This document shows positions 37,097-47,874 of a stretch of 64,000 nt of DNA, piece by piece. Under the pieces are notes generated by a model. That model did no database searches. It was given only the letters and a program-made list of their open reading frames with translations, and was not told where the DNA came from. Source of the stretch: Adineta steineri (lineage: Eukaryota; Rotifera; Eurotatoria; Adinetida; Adinetidae). The DNA lies in contig CAJNOI010000039.1 in assembly GCA_905250115.1 (NCBI GenBank), positions 401,488 through 465,487 of the forward strand, given 5' to 3'. The position numbers and the translations under genes are program-made. How positions within the stretch are numbered: the first letter of the stretch is position 1; each line of letters opens with the position of its first letter.

Positions 37097-38196
37097 ATGT
37101 TTGGCGGTGGATACCCATATTCAATGCCGTACTGCCAACAGCCGATGATGTGTCCATATGATGTACCTTGTCCACAGCCGTATCCTTGTCCTTATCCTGT
37201 GCCACAACCTTATCTTCAAAATATTTACCAACCTGTTGATATGCCTATTCAAAATACAATTCAACCTGTAATTGTACCACAACCATTCTGCATGCCAGTT
37301 CCTCAACCAGTACCTGTACCATATGAACGTCCTTGTATTGTACCTATTCCACAGCCTGTCCCCGTTCCTGTAGATCAACCATATCCAGTTCCTGTTCAAG
37401 TTCCTGTTAATGTACCAGTTCCACAACCATATCCTGTACCTCATCCGATTGTAGTACGAGAGCAAGTTTGTGTTCCTGTGCAAGTACCAGTACCTTTTCC
37501 TGTACAAATGCCAACTCAATATCAATATATCCAACAAGAGGTATAGGAAGAAGCAATTTTGATTTTGGCAATAAATCTGTTTCTTTCTAGGAATATTATT
37601 ATCCTCCAGAAGAAGAATATGACGAACCTATCTATATAAAACATCATCGTCGTCGTCATCATCGTCGACGATATCGATCATGTCCACCAGGTCCATTACC
37701 ACCAATCATTATTCCAATTCCAATGCAAGAACAAATATGTGTAGCAGAACCACCCCCACTTCAAATAACTGAGTACGTTCAAGATATTTATCCACCAGCA
37801 CAAGTTTATACAGATCAAGTGCAAGTCGTATGTTTATTAATTACATCTTTTTCCAGTATCTATTAAATACTTCATATATTTCTTAAGGGATATGCTGCCA
37901 ACAATTCCATGATTCAACAACCTGCTCAAATTCAAAATCAACAAACATTTAATTGTCAATCAGGCATCATTCTACCCCCCTCACCTTATATACAACCACA
38001 ACAACAACAACAACAACAGCAACTCATACAACAACTACCAAGTGGTCAATGCATTCAACGACCTCTCACCGTAGGTGGTGGTGGTGGTCTTGGTAGTATT
38101 CAAAGTATAGTAGCATCACCACAGCCTTGTTTTTCTTCGTCTCATCCTACTGGCTTAATGAGTCCTTGTCAAGCTGCTTCGCAGTTAATGTACTAA
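37097..38196 (+). CDS. VPVPQP-repeat, Pro/Gln-rich protein
   Basis: Three exons: 37097-37540, 37591-37827, 37888-38196; 329 residues. It starts [16 protein letters not shown]. Exon 1 is an almost pure Pro/Val/Gln/Tyr repeat made of dipeptide-like steps ([56 protein letters not shown]) with scattered single cysteines. Exon 2 has an acidic patch (PPEEEYDEP) followed by a His/Arg block ([13 protein letters not shown]). Exon 3 has a Gln run and a Gly run (VGGGGGLGS). There is no signal peptide or membrane helix. The composition resembles structural coat, cuticle or scaffold proteins; no function is assigned. Because of codon restriction the antisense strand is also open (37121-37537), which I treat as an artefact. 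Confidence 0.8.
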
Positions 38197-39269
38197 ATAT
38201 GGCTTTCATTTTTTTTCTATATTATTATAAAAGAAAACATTGTAAAAAATAAAATAACAATGATTTTTTTAGTAAACAATAACATTGAATTATTTATTTA
38301 TACTACATGGTGAGAAAAAAAAAGAAATTCATTATGAACAGAGATGAAACATTATAACATATAACTTACAAGGACTTTCCAGTACATGTTGTTTCGGTGT
38401 ATGAGTATAATGATCATATCGATTTTATTGAATATATTTTAAATTTATATTACACTTCGGTTACATAATAAGATACGTGTCAACGTTTTATTATCTATCA
38501 AAATGCAATTCTTTTTTTTATGGTTTCATATTATATTTCTAAAGTCAAGAAAAAATATTTGTATTAAAATAGTATTTTGTTGGTTTCATAGAAACCGTTT
38601 CTTTTTCTATTTATTATATTTGCATATATTTTTGTTATCATGTCAATTGATCAACGGGTATTTTTTTTGTATCACACATCCGTATTAATTATCTCAGTGA
38701 TAATTCTATAATAGAAATGCATTTTTTATTGAATAATATTAATTTTCTCCAGGGAATTTTGTTTCATTATCATTATTTATATTTTGATTAAGATTTAATA
38801 TCAATCGAGAACTTTAGCGAGAAATAACTATCTGAGTACATATAAAGTTCATGGTGATATTGTCACGTATATGTGTGTGTATACATAATATTCCATATGG
38901 CAACAACTGTTGGTATTCAGCTATCTCTCTCTCTTTTTTGTATTGAACATGTGTTGCAAGTAGTCAGCATGCGATTAACTAGTCAATGCCAATAATTACT
39001 ATATACCAATGATATGCAATCGACTCAGACACACTGTGTTATGTATATCACTGTGATCGAAGTTTCATTCGAAACGATATCGTTTATTGATTATTCTTTT
39101 CATTAAAAAAAAACGACATTATCAAATATCGAAGTATATCATATTGATATTATAGATCGAACTTGGAAGAAAAAGAAAAAAATAAATCGTATAATCTAAC
39201 TTAAATTGAAAAAAGAAATCCTTTGATACTCTGACGTTTTTTTTTATTTCTCATTTATATTACATTTCA
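38197..39269. other. intergenic region upstream of the bHLH gene
   Basis: AT-rich spacer with AATAAAATAACA near 38248 as a possible polyadenylation signal. Open frame 38503-38688 is Phe/Ile-rich and looks random. The last part presumably contains the bHLH promoter; no TATA or other element can be singled out with confidence. Confidence 0.4.
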
Positions 39270-39881
39270 ATGATAAAACTAGAACCAATTGAATTGAATA
39301 AGAATTGTATTGTTGCTAACACATCAGACATTTCAACATCTATGTCACATTCTAACCCAATGAAACGATGGCGCAATAGATTTAATTCATCAAATACTAA
39401 TAACACATTAACACAATCTTCTCTTACAAATCAATTAATCTCAACAGTAAATTTAGAAAATGAAGAACATGCGAATCTTATGATTATTTCTGATGATGAC
39501 GATGATGATGAATTATCCAATTCACAACAATCAGATCATATGGATGAAGAAATTCCTCTTATCGATCAACATGTCTCATCTAAACGGCCACGATTAAGTT
39601 ATAATAAACGTTTAGTAGCTAATGCACGCGAACGTGAACGTGTACATAATTTAACAGCAGCATTTGAAGCATTACGACGAGTTTTACCTATCTATGGTGA
39701 TCAATCGAAATTAAGTCGTTTATCAATATTACGTATTGCTTGTTCATATGTATATGTACTTGGTGTATTAAATGAAATTGATTTTAGCGAAGGAGAAAAT
39801 GCATATACACTTCACGAGTCATTTCATATGCTTTCATCAACAATTGCACATGAACTTAAACGAAAAAAATTCACGAAATAA
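39270..39881 (+). CDS. basic helix-loop-helix transcription factor, ATOH8/Net-like
   Basis: Intronless frame of 203 residues. The N-terminal half is Ser/Asn/Thr-rich with an acidic run (ISDDDDDDEL, residues about 73-82). The bHLH spans about residues 113-168: basic region NKRLVANARERERVH, helix 1 NLTAAFEALRRVLP, loop IYGDQ, helix 2 SKLSRLSILRIACSYVYVL. The Asn-Ala-Arg-Glu-Arg-x-Arg-Val core specifies E-box binding (the Glu contacts CANNTG). The combination RLVANARER...AAFEALR...KLS(R/K)L(S/A)ILRIAC is closest to ATOH8 and fly Net, rather than Twist or NeuroD. A nuclear developmental regulator dimerising with an E protein is expected from the family. A short C-terminus follows, ending RKKFTK. 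Confidence 0.88.
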   Translation: MIKLEPIELNKNCIVANTSDISTSMSHSNPMKRWRNRFNSSNTNNTLTQSSLTNQLISTVNLENEEHANLMIISDDDDDDELSNSQQSDHMDEEIPLIDQHVSSKRPRLSYNKRLVANARERERVHNLTAAFEALRRVLPIYGDQSKLSRLSILRIACSYVYVLGVLNEIDFSEGENAYTLHESFHMLSSTIAHELKRKKFTK

Positions 39882-40173
39882 TAAACTGAACTCATAGATT
39901 ATTTTTCTCCAGTTCTTAAAATGATTTATTTTATACAAGAAAATTTATAGTTACATGAAAATCAATACGAACTGTTTGATATTGATTTTATGTTATAAAT
40001 AAATTTGTTTTAGAGCCTTATAATTGTAATCTTTATCTTACCTATAGATGTCGATAATAAGTAATGTATTCGTTATTGATAGGACGAAAAACGTGACTTT
40101 TGTCTGAAGAAAAGCTAGTGGAACAGTATATGACTTAGCTTCTCAATTCAATTAAATAGTTCCTTATCTCACA

Positions 40174-40714
40174 ATGTCAGATACATTCCTAGATAATTTT
40201 AATGCTAAATGCACTACATATTTCAATTCAGAATTCAATACTCGTTTACTATCTTCCTCATCAACAGATAAGTCAACAGCATGTGAATATTATTTAGCTG
40301 AATATCAACGATGTATGAATGAACAAAAAAATTTTGTCAATTATATTCATGAACAAAGAAACTTATTAGATAATTTAAAATCATGTGAAACAACAATCGA
40401 TACATTTCTTGAACGTTTGAAAATTATACATGAATATGAATTAAAACAAAATGAAATATTCGAACAAATTCTACATGAATTAACGAAAATTGTAAGAGAA
40501 CTAATTTTTTTCTGATTATTATATGAAAATAAAAAGAAACTCTTTTTAGAATCCATCGAGTAAAGAAGAACGTATTCGACTTTTAGGACAAATTGATGAA
40601 TTAATTGCTTCGAAACCAAAATTAACAGGAAATATTACGGATAATAATCCAACAACAACAACAACAACAAAACTCATGGCTAAATCAAGCGATACATTTA
40701 AAATTATCTTATAA
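40174..40714 (+). CDS. small coiled-coil protein, unknown family
   Basis: Exons 40174-40491 and 40550-40714; 160 residues. Residues about 38-105 form a charged helix with heptad-like leucines (CEYYLAEYQRCMNEQKNFV, EQRNLLDNLKSCETTIDTFL, ELKQNEIFEQILHELTKI), followed by KEERIRLLGQIDELIASK and a Thr run (NNPTTTTTTKLM). No domain recognised. An acceptor ending TTAAATAG at 40159 lies 14 bases before the ATG. The stop is only 128 bp upstream of the LACTB start on the same strand, so the two may be transcribed together. Confidence 0.72.
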
Positions 40715-40842
40715 GTTTTTTGTATATATATATATATAATGAAATAAAGTTAGACATTGTATTTCAATTTTGTGTGAAAAAAAGAAAATGTTTTTTTTCA
40801 ATAAAAATCATTAATTGAACACTTCTTATAGATTGATAGAAG
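40715..40842 (+). promoter_or_regulatory. intercistronic spacer with poly(A) signal and splice acceptor
   Basis: This 128-bp spacer contains GAAATAAAG near 40741 (AATAAA) and a second AATAAAA near 40800, then ACACTTCTTATAG ending 40831, 11 bases before the LACTB ATG. The order stop, poly(A) signal, acceptor, start is the layout of an operon junction resolved by spliced-leader trans-splicing. Seen: the motifs. Inferred: their use. Confidence 0.5.
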
Positions 40843-42250
40843 ATGGGTATTTTTACAAGGTATTATTATTTCGGTAAACCTTTAATTATTTGTGCTACAA
40901 CTGGTTTTTTATGGACAACGTTCAATAAAGATAATGATGTTTACAAGGAGAAAATTAATTCTACGATTACTCAAGCTGATCTCATATGTCAAGCGTTTAA
41001 AGAAAAACAAGGCATACCAGGTATAAAAGTCAACAGATTATAAATAATTAATTCTAATTTTTTTTCTTCGCTTTAAATAGGTGTTAGTATTGGTGTCACA
41101 GTTCATGGTTCAATGGTATGGAGAAAAGGATTTGGTTTAGCTGATATTGAACAACGTGTACCATGTACACCTGATACAATTATGCGTATAGCAAGTATCA
41201 GTAAAACATTTACAAGTGCGATTGCAGCACAATTTGTTGAAAAAGGAAAATTAACTTGGGATGATACAATTGATAAACATCATCCTGATCTACCTAAATT
41301 TCTATATGAAAATGTGCCTGTTTCAATTACTATACGTCAATTAGCTTCACATACAAGGTATAATAGGCTTATATTCAATTTTCATCAAAGTTTTATCTGA
41401 TCTTTTTCTTTATAGTGGTATTCGTCATTATTGGAAAAAAGGTGAACCGGAAACACATGATGAATTTCTTCTTCCAGAATATTATTTAACTCGTTCATAT
41501 CCAACAGTAGCTGAAGCTCTTTCAATTTTTCTCAATGATGAATTACTATATCGACCTGGTACATCATGGTATTATACAACGCATGGTTATACACTATTCA
41601 GTGCTGTATTAGAATGTGTTTCTGGTGATAAACGAACATTTGCTGATCTTATAAAAGATCTTGTTATTAAACAACTTGGTTTACGTCATACAAAATTAGA
41701 ATATCCAGATGAACTTGTATTAAATCGTAGTCGTTATTATTGTCGTCGTAATCTCAAAGAAGGTTTACGTAATGTTGCTTATGTTGATCTATCATATAAA
41801 TGGGCTGGTGGTGGAATGTTATCAAATGTAAATGATCTTCTTAGTTTTGCTAATACACTTTTACAATGTTATCAAACAAAATCAATAGATTCTCAGACAA
41901 CAAATCAATTATTAAAATCAGAAACAATTCGTGAAATGTGGTCACCGGTAACAATGACCACTACTAAAAATACTTTTTATGGTTTAGGATGGATGGTTGT
42001 AAAAGGAGTACCTTCTTCTATAAATGAATTAACTATACCACCTCATATATATCATACAGGCGGTGCTGTGGGAGCTACATCTGTTCTTCTGATTATTCCA
42101 TGTACAAATAATTGTTCAAATCCTCGATGTGGTATATGTATATCTATACTAACAAATCTTCAGAGTGCTGAAACTATTTATCAAACAGCATTAGATATTG
42201 CTTTACTTTTTCGTCAAATTTCACCATGTTCTAATCAATATAAACTGTGA
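40843..42250 (+). CDS. LACTB: LACTB-like serine beta-lactamase-fold protease
   Basis: Exons 40843-41020, 41081-41357 and 41416-42250; 429 residues. The family descends from bacterial class C beta-lactamases and penicillin-binding proteins; animal LACTB is a serine protease that forms filaments in the mitochondrial intermembrane space. Visible motifs: the nucleophile motif S-x-x-K within RIASISKTFTSAIAAQFVEKGKL (residues about 97-120), the Tyr motif region GTSWYYTTHGYTLFSAVLE, and the third motif HTGGAVGATSVLL near residue 375 in place of KTG. Also GVSIGVTVHGSMVWRKGFGLADIE and SHTSGIRHYW, both typical. The N-terminus has a short hydrophobic segment (PLIICATTGFLWTTF) after MGIFTRYYYFGK, suited to a mitochondrial or membrane anchor signal. 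Catalytic residues are intact, so an active hydrolase is expected. Confidence 0.93.
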
Positions 42251-44070
42251 TGTTCAGTTTGTTTTATTATAATTTTTTTCTTTTAATATTGTAAAATTTT
42301 TTGTATTAAATAAATGTTTTAATTCTACCAATATTATTCACTTTATATACGTATTGATTGTAAGTACTATGAAATGTCAAATACATTTTTGATAAAATAT
42401 CGTCTAACATTACAAATAACATATGGAATATATCATAACAGAAATATAGTTTTCTTTTGTAAACGAACAAAAGGTCAATTAGCGGAAATGTTGTAGACAA
42501 GAAACTAAAAATAGATTGACTCTTATTCTCATTTCATCCAAAACGTATATAATTCTAATGGTATTTTTTCTCGTGATTTAAGAAATAACATTTATGGTCT
42601 GGATGGATTATGTTCATATCTATAATTTGTTTGTAAGAAGATCGAATGATTATCCTATATAATGAGTAATATTGAAAGGCATTTTACAAATTCTATCTTC
42701 TTACAATCGTCGAAACTTATAGTAATCGAGATTATGATTTTCTTAAAAGATAATTCCCGCAGTCGTGATGGAATAAAGTAATAACTTCAAATATTAAACA
42801 TCTTTATCAAGCTGAAAAGCCAAAGGTAAAAGAGTTCAATTGATTAATCAACGTCATTCAAATATTGATAACGTACAAATTTAGTTTAAAAATCAATATG
42901 ATAGTTAATATTTATTCTTGAGAGAAAAACATGTTTATTGTCTGTTTGCATCAAACATATGAATAGAACTGGAAAAGAAAATCGGAACCGGAAACAGTTT
43001 GTTAGCTCCGGAATTGAAACTGCCAAGTCTGAGATTGATCATGGAACCTTTTTTTGTTTTTTATCTTAGACTTGATTTAATCGTTTTCAGATTTTTGTTA
43101 AATTTATAAGACAAACAACAAACTGTATTCTATTGGGAAATAATAATAGAGAGATGTGTATTCTCTAATACACTATGCAAAAAATGTGTAGGACATGTCA
43201 TCGATCGATTATTTATTATTTCTTTTTTTCTACTTGATTGAGCGTGACTTCTTTTTTTTTCTCATACGATCTCAAGTGTGCAAAAGTACTATTAGAGAAT
43301 AGAAAAGCGAGAAGACTCATTCTATATCAATTATATTAAAAAACGAGTATGACGGTTCTTTCTAGAAAGAGAGTCATGTTGTCTAGAATAGCTGAACTGC
43401 TTTGTTTACCTCAATTCTATTCCGTTCAATTTCTTTATGTCAATAAACGTACGCGATAGTGTGTAATGAAGTCGAGAAAGTTGAGATAAGAAAAAGAATA
43501 AGACAAAAAGAAAACGCAAACTGAGTAAGAATGGATTGATAGATAAAATTATGTTAGCAGCTTTCGTCGTTTTTGTAATAAAAAAAATAGCAAAAAAAAT
43601 ATTAGTTGTATGTAGGACTTCTCTCATTCTCTCTCTATCATATAGTACTAGCAAGTAATCCGTGTCTCAATTTTTCTACATGACTGCAATTGATGAGAAA
43701 GAGAGGGAGAGAAAAGATACTGAGAGTGGAAAAAATGAAGCCTTCATCAAGCAGAAACTTATCGAATAAGAAGGAAATGAAGAAATCGAGCGACGAAGAG
43801 GAAGAACTTCTTGGTATCGAGAAATGCAAAAGAAAGGAAAAAGATGTTATTGATGGTGGTGATGATGATTCGTTGAGCAAGAGAAAGAGGAAACGCAACT
43901 GCTGCTATTTTTCAAAAAAAAAAAAGAAAAATTCACCATCACTTAATGTTATAAAAAGCATTAGTGTAAGCAACCGAGCAAGAAATATAACACATAGGTA
44001 AGTGTTATCATTTATTCATAATTATAAAAATGTCATATACTTAAAGTTGGCTTTTATTATATGTCAATAG
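42251..44070. other. intergenic region and 5' untranslated region of the Ly6 gene
   Basis: AATAAA at 42308-42313 is a likely LACTB polyadenylation signal. The remainder is AT-rich. At 43690-44001 there is a Lys/Glu/Ser-rich open frame ending at a good donor (CATAGGTAAGTG near 43998); with the acceptor TATATGTCAATAG at 44070 it makes a standard 73-bp intron, so this is probably a transcribed 5' exon of the Ly6 gene. If spliced, the frame stops a few codons later (before the Ly6 ATG). Confidence 0.45.
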
Positions 44071-44099
44071 AAAAATTTTAACTTGAGTATTATTCTACA

Positions 44100-44884
44100 A
44101 TGCTATCAAATATTCAATATTGGGAACAATTTATCGTATATTTTTTTATATTTCTTAAACCAGTATCTAATCAAGGCTTAGCCTGTTATAAATGCATGAC
44201 AACAAATGCAGAAGATGATGGATGTCGAGATCCATTTTCGTCATTAATTAATCCAGTACAAGTTAATTGTCAGGTAAATATAAGAATTACTTTTCTCTCT
44301 CTCTCTTTAAATAATCATTTTGTCATGTATTTACGATGAGAAAAAAAAGAATTCCTGTCGATTTTCATGTCAGAAGTAATTATTTTCTATCTATCCTGTC
44401 TTTTCCTTAGAGTACAAATTGAATAATTTGATTAGCAGCAAAAAAAGTTAGTTATGAACGATGGGGCATAGGGCACTTGAGAGTAAATGCCTAATATACT
44501 TGTAAACTGAATAACATAAGACTCTTGAATTTTATTCAGGCAACATCGGTAGGCAAAAATGGAACATTTCCGGCTCGATTTTGCGTTAAAATTAGTGGTC
44601 GTATTTTGGGTATTGACGATGGTGGGAACAATTCTTTTTTAAATACTATTATCTATTATCGAACATGTGTTGTCGATAATATTATGGAATCAACAAAATC
44701 ATTAGAATCATCAGGCAATTTTCGTTTAAAAAATTTTCCAGATATGTCTGGTTCAATTCGTCTACAAGGTGTCATGTCACTTTGTGCATTTGATGGTTGT
44801 AATTCTGCACAAACTCATATATTTTCATTATCAATTATTCTTACTGGTATGATGTTCAGTATATTTGTACATCATTATTATTAA
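44100..44884 (+). CDS. Ly6/uPAR three-finger protein, probably GPI-anchored
   Basis: Exons 44100-44273 and 44540-44884; 172 residues. An N-terminal hydrophobic stretch (FIVYFFIFLKPVSNQG) acts as a signal peptide, then the mature part opens LACYKCMTT, with later cysteines in DDGCRDPF, VNCQ, RFCVKI, RTCVVDN and the terminal CAFDGCNSA; the CxxC start and the final CN are hallmarks of the Ly6/three-finger fold. The C-terminus is hydrophobic (IFSLSIILTGMMFSIFVHH), as required for a GPI anchor. Invertebrate relatives include Quiver/Sleepless and Crooked neck-type Ly6 proteins, which act on channels, junctions or trafficking; which applies here is unknown. It is not a venom toxin by context. Confidence 0.82.
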
Positions 44885-46456
44885 ATGTATAGTAGTATAA
44901 AGAGTCTGTTAATAAGAATTTAGATGGTTATTTCAATAATTAATGTTATTTATAAATGTGAATTATTTTCGTAGACAAACTTGTAAAAAAATATATATAT
45001 AGATTACTTTTATAAAAAATTTGTTTTTTTGAACTCATGATAGTGTAAACATGATAATCAATAAAAAATGAATAAAATACATGAGGGAATATGATTCAAG
45101 CTTTCAATATGATTTCATCATCGACTGAATATGTGATTTTCTATTGTTACTTAGGATAATCTCAGATGAGTATATGAGATTTTTACTAGATTATTATTCT
45201 TTTTCTTTTTCTTCTTCTCGTTGGCATTAACGATAAGAAGCTCCACTTGTTTATAATGATGAATATTGTATTTTAATTAAAGAGAAAAGAGATAAAACAT
45301 CATATTATTGGTTCTTACAGCATTTACTAACATGTCTTCATATCTTGAAGGTTTCCATCATTTTTCAACGGATGCATTAGCTGCTTTCTACGTCATGTTG
45401 TAATATAGAATATACAAAATAGCTACTATTACATTAATGATAGCGATGATTTACAGCTGTTGTCTCGACAGAAAAGATTCTAGTGAGATGATCAACTATA
45501 TGTCTATAGAGAATAACTGATGCATTTTGGTTTTTAAAAAAATAAATTCTAAATTTTCATGGAATTTAATGTTTGTCTAAAATTTGCAGTTTTGCTTGCA
45601 TTATGAATAGTAGAGTAAACAATTCTATTTTACAAGATCATATAAAAAACAGATGATCAAAAAAAAGTAAAAAGTATTATATTGTGAAGAATCTAATGTA
45701 TTTAATGTTAACACAGTAAATCAACATCTAGCCATGTCAAATCATTAGTCTCTACGGATTAAAATAATTCTACTCTTAAGAGAGCTATAATGAATAAACT
45801 ATCGTAAAATTTTCAATCCTATGGCCTGGCGTTTGATCGGTATATATTGAAATTATTACAATTTCTTCTTGAAGGCGGACTAACTCTAATACGTTTATCC
45901 CAATCTCTGATGAGAATACCTTCACGATTAGTTTCGTGCTGTAGTCTAAACTTGTTTTTTAGTAGACATTATTTTGATTTATTTCTATGGTGTGTTGTTT
46001 AAATACATAAGTCAACATTTCAGATATATTCTAATCAATTTCTACGAACATAGAGAGATGCATCTCTGTTATGTAATTTGTGCTAGAAAACTCATAACTC
46101 TATTTCTCTTATTTATATCAAAAAAAGAAGAGCGGAAGATGTAGCACTTGTTTTTTACGGAAAAATTTATTGCAAGAAAAACCTTGGGATTCGGAGATAA
46201 GTTTTCTTCGAGAATAAAAAGCTATCAAAAGATGATTTGTATTTCGCAGATCGATGACTGATAATTTATAGTATATATATGTGTTAATGTAAAAAGACCA
46301 ATCGAAAAATGTTCTGCTGTACGTTCGGGAAGGCAGGAAATACTCTTAATTGAATATATATTAATAAAAACAAGTCTATTTCAAGTTAGAATCTGCATGA
46401 TGTTGATCTTTAACCATCTTGTGAAATATTCTCTCCTTTTTTGATCTCTTGTATCT
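44885..46456. other. intergenic region
   Basis: AT-rich sequence with no supported exon. AATAAAAAATGAATAAAATAC near 45059-45079 may end the Ly6 transcript. Nothing else stands out up to the direct repeat at 46457. Confidence 0.45.
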
Positions 46457-46496
46457 TGAGAGTGTGCGTATTCAATTCCATCCACACCCTCAAAAA
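46457..46496 (+). repeat. left copy of a 37-44 bp direct repeat
   Basis: GAGAGTGTGCG then TATTCAATTCCATCCACACCCTCAAA. It matches the copy at 47831-47874 apart from one substitution and a 6-7 base TG insertion in the right copy. The outer parts (TTGAGAGTGTG and CCACACCCTCAA) are imperfect inverted repeats of each other, so each copy can fold as a hairpin. The two copies bound a 1.37-kb segment with a captured gene fragment. Confidence 0.75.
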
Positions 46497-46795
46497 CAAC
46501 TAATCATGAAACTGAAGATCAACGACCATTCTCAAGTTATATAAATTGTAATCATAAAGAATTGTCAGTTCGTCGCACATCAGCAAGTTCAGCAGAAGAT
46601 TTTTCTGGTGATAAATATTCTTCATCTAAAGCAAGAAATCAAAACACTCATACTACATCAGAAGTGCCGTATGATACAACTGGAAAAATTGATTCAAATG
46701 ATACTCATAAGAATGATTTCGATTCAACTTTTGATACAAAATCATGGTTTACTGATGGAAATTCTGATCAGAAACAATATGTGTATCATGATTGA
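46497..46795 (+). pseudogene. open-frame fragment, Ser/Asp/Thr-rich, no start
   Basis: An uninterrupted frame runs from the left repeat to the stop at 46793-46795. It encodes about 100 hydrophilic residues (includes SVRRTSASSAEDFSGDKYSS and FDTKSWFTDGNSDQKQYVYHD). There is no ATG at the beginning and no clear splice acceptor, so it may be a terminal exon of a gene whose remainder is elsewhere, carried in with the repeat-bounded segment, or chance. No family recognised. Confidence 0.3.
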
Positions 46796-46966
46796 AGGTC
46801 ACTAAAAGAGTTTAGACGAATTAAATTTATCAAATTCAGTTTTCTTGATTCTAATTGATATTTTCCAATAGTTGAAAAAAAAAGTATCCAATAGATATAA
46901 TATGAATTTCAAACATTGAAATCATCTTAGTTTAAAAAAAAATACTTTAGTTTATTTTTAGAATAA

Positions 46967-47477
46967 CTATGATAAACAAAAAGTGGAAGATAAAAATATA
47001 TTTCTATTAGCCGTAGCACGTGCAATTGAAAATTTACCTAAAATATAAATCATTTGTTTTCTTGGTAAAATAAGATTCTTATTATACCTATACCCGGTGT
47101 TCCAACGACGAGAATACTACGTGGTGGTGATTTAATACAAATTGCTTCAAATAATCGTGGATGTTTCAATGGTACTTCGACCATTTTTTTAATTTGTGTT
47201 AATTGTTTTTTTACAGCACCAATATCTTTATAACCAATTGCATTTAATAATACTTCCATTTCTTCACGCTCGATTGAGTCATTTTCGTAATGTACATTTG
47301 TATTAGGTCCAATAGTACAATAAAGACTAGGATCGACTTTAACAACTATAAATTCAATATCACCTGTATTTGCAGTTACAACGAAAATATCATTTTCTTT
47401 TACTGGTCGACGAGTTCCCATAACTGGTGTTTTTAGATAAGTGTCAAATGGATTGTCTGTTATTCCTTCCCAGGTCG
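46967..47477 (-). pseudogene. VCP: truncated p97/VCP (CDC48) AAA ATPase fragment
   Basis: Reading the minus strand, homology to VCP begins in the middle of the N domain (EGITDNPFDTYLKTPV at about 47475) and runs through ENDIFVVTANTGDIEFIVVKVDPS, the N-D1 linker and KKQLTQIKKMVEVPLKHPRLFEAI to the D1 Walker A. An intron (47087-47038, GTATAA...TTTTAG) interrupts the Walker A codons exactly in phase; joined, the loop reads GTPGIGKF against the family GPPGTGKT, and SIARATANRN follows before TAG at 46967-46969. Walker B, the D1 remainder and all of D2 are absent, and the N-terminal about 110 residues are missing. Many conserved positions are changed, including the Walker A Thr. An ATG at 47421 leaves a 134-codon intact frame, but it cannot encode a working ATPase. 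The retained intron argues for a DNA-level copy rather than retroposition. Confidence 0.8.
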
Positions 47478-47486
47478 ATTATTACG

Positions 47487-47625
47487 CACTTCGTAAACGA
47501 TTGAATACGACCATATACGACCGTATTTCACCGGTTTTTGTCGTATTACCTGTAGCCGTATTACGATCGTATGTCTCCGTACCGTATACGGAAAAGTATG
47601 ATCGTTTACGGAGTAATCTATACTA
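47487..47625 (+). mobile_element. small inverted-repeat element abutting the VCP fragment
   Basis: Left arm ATTACGCACTTCGTAAACGAT (from about 47480) faces a right arm ATCGTTTACGGAGTAAT (about 47602-47618); read in the same sense, both are ATTAC..(T)(C/T)CGTAAACGAT. The interior is rich in CGTAT/ATACG motifs (TACGACCGTATTTC, CCGTATTACGATCGTATG), unlike the AT-only surroundings. Length about 140 bp. VCP homology stops within a few bases of the left arm, so this element may mark the breakpoint. No target-site duplication was established. Confidence 0.5.
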
Positions 47626-47820
47626 TGACGAAAACTTTCTTTCCAAGTTAAACTTTTTCGTAAGCTTGTCTAGGTATTTTCTCTTTTCTTTTCTTCGACC
47701 CCTAGATCAAATATTATATAATCTAGTCGGTCGATCATCTTTTCTTTTCTGATGTCATGTCGTAGATCATACATATTTTCTTTTTATGTTTAATTCTAGA
47801 TTATTGTGATCATACATGCA

Positions 47821-47874
47821 GGGTGTGGATGAGAGTGTGCGTGTGTGTATTCAATTCCGTCCACACCCTCAAAT
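47821..47874 (+). repeat. right copy of the direct repeat, with hairpin arms
   Basis: GAGAGTGTGCGTGTGTG then TATTCAATTCCGTCCACACCCTCAAA. It is preceded by GGGTGTGGA at 47821, which is the exact reverse complement of TCCACACCC at the other end, giving a clear hairpin. Partner of the copy at 46457-46496. Confidence 0.75.

Noticed and set aside
37121..37537. 139-codon open frame antisense to the VPVPQP repeat
   Set aside because: Created by codon restriction of the Pro/Val/Gln repeat on the other strand; it has no independent start context or domain.
47436..47752. Plus-strand open frame over the inverted-repeat element
   Set aside because: No homology, spans two repeats and antisense of the VCP fragment; treated as chance.
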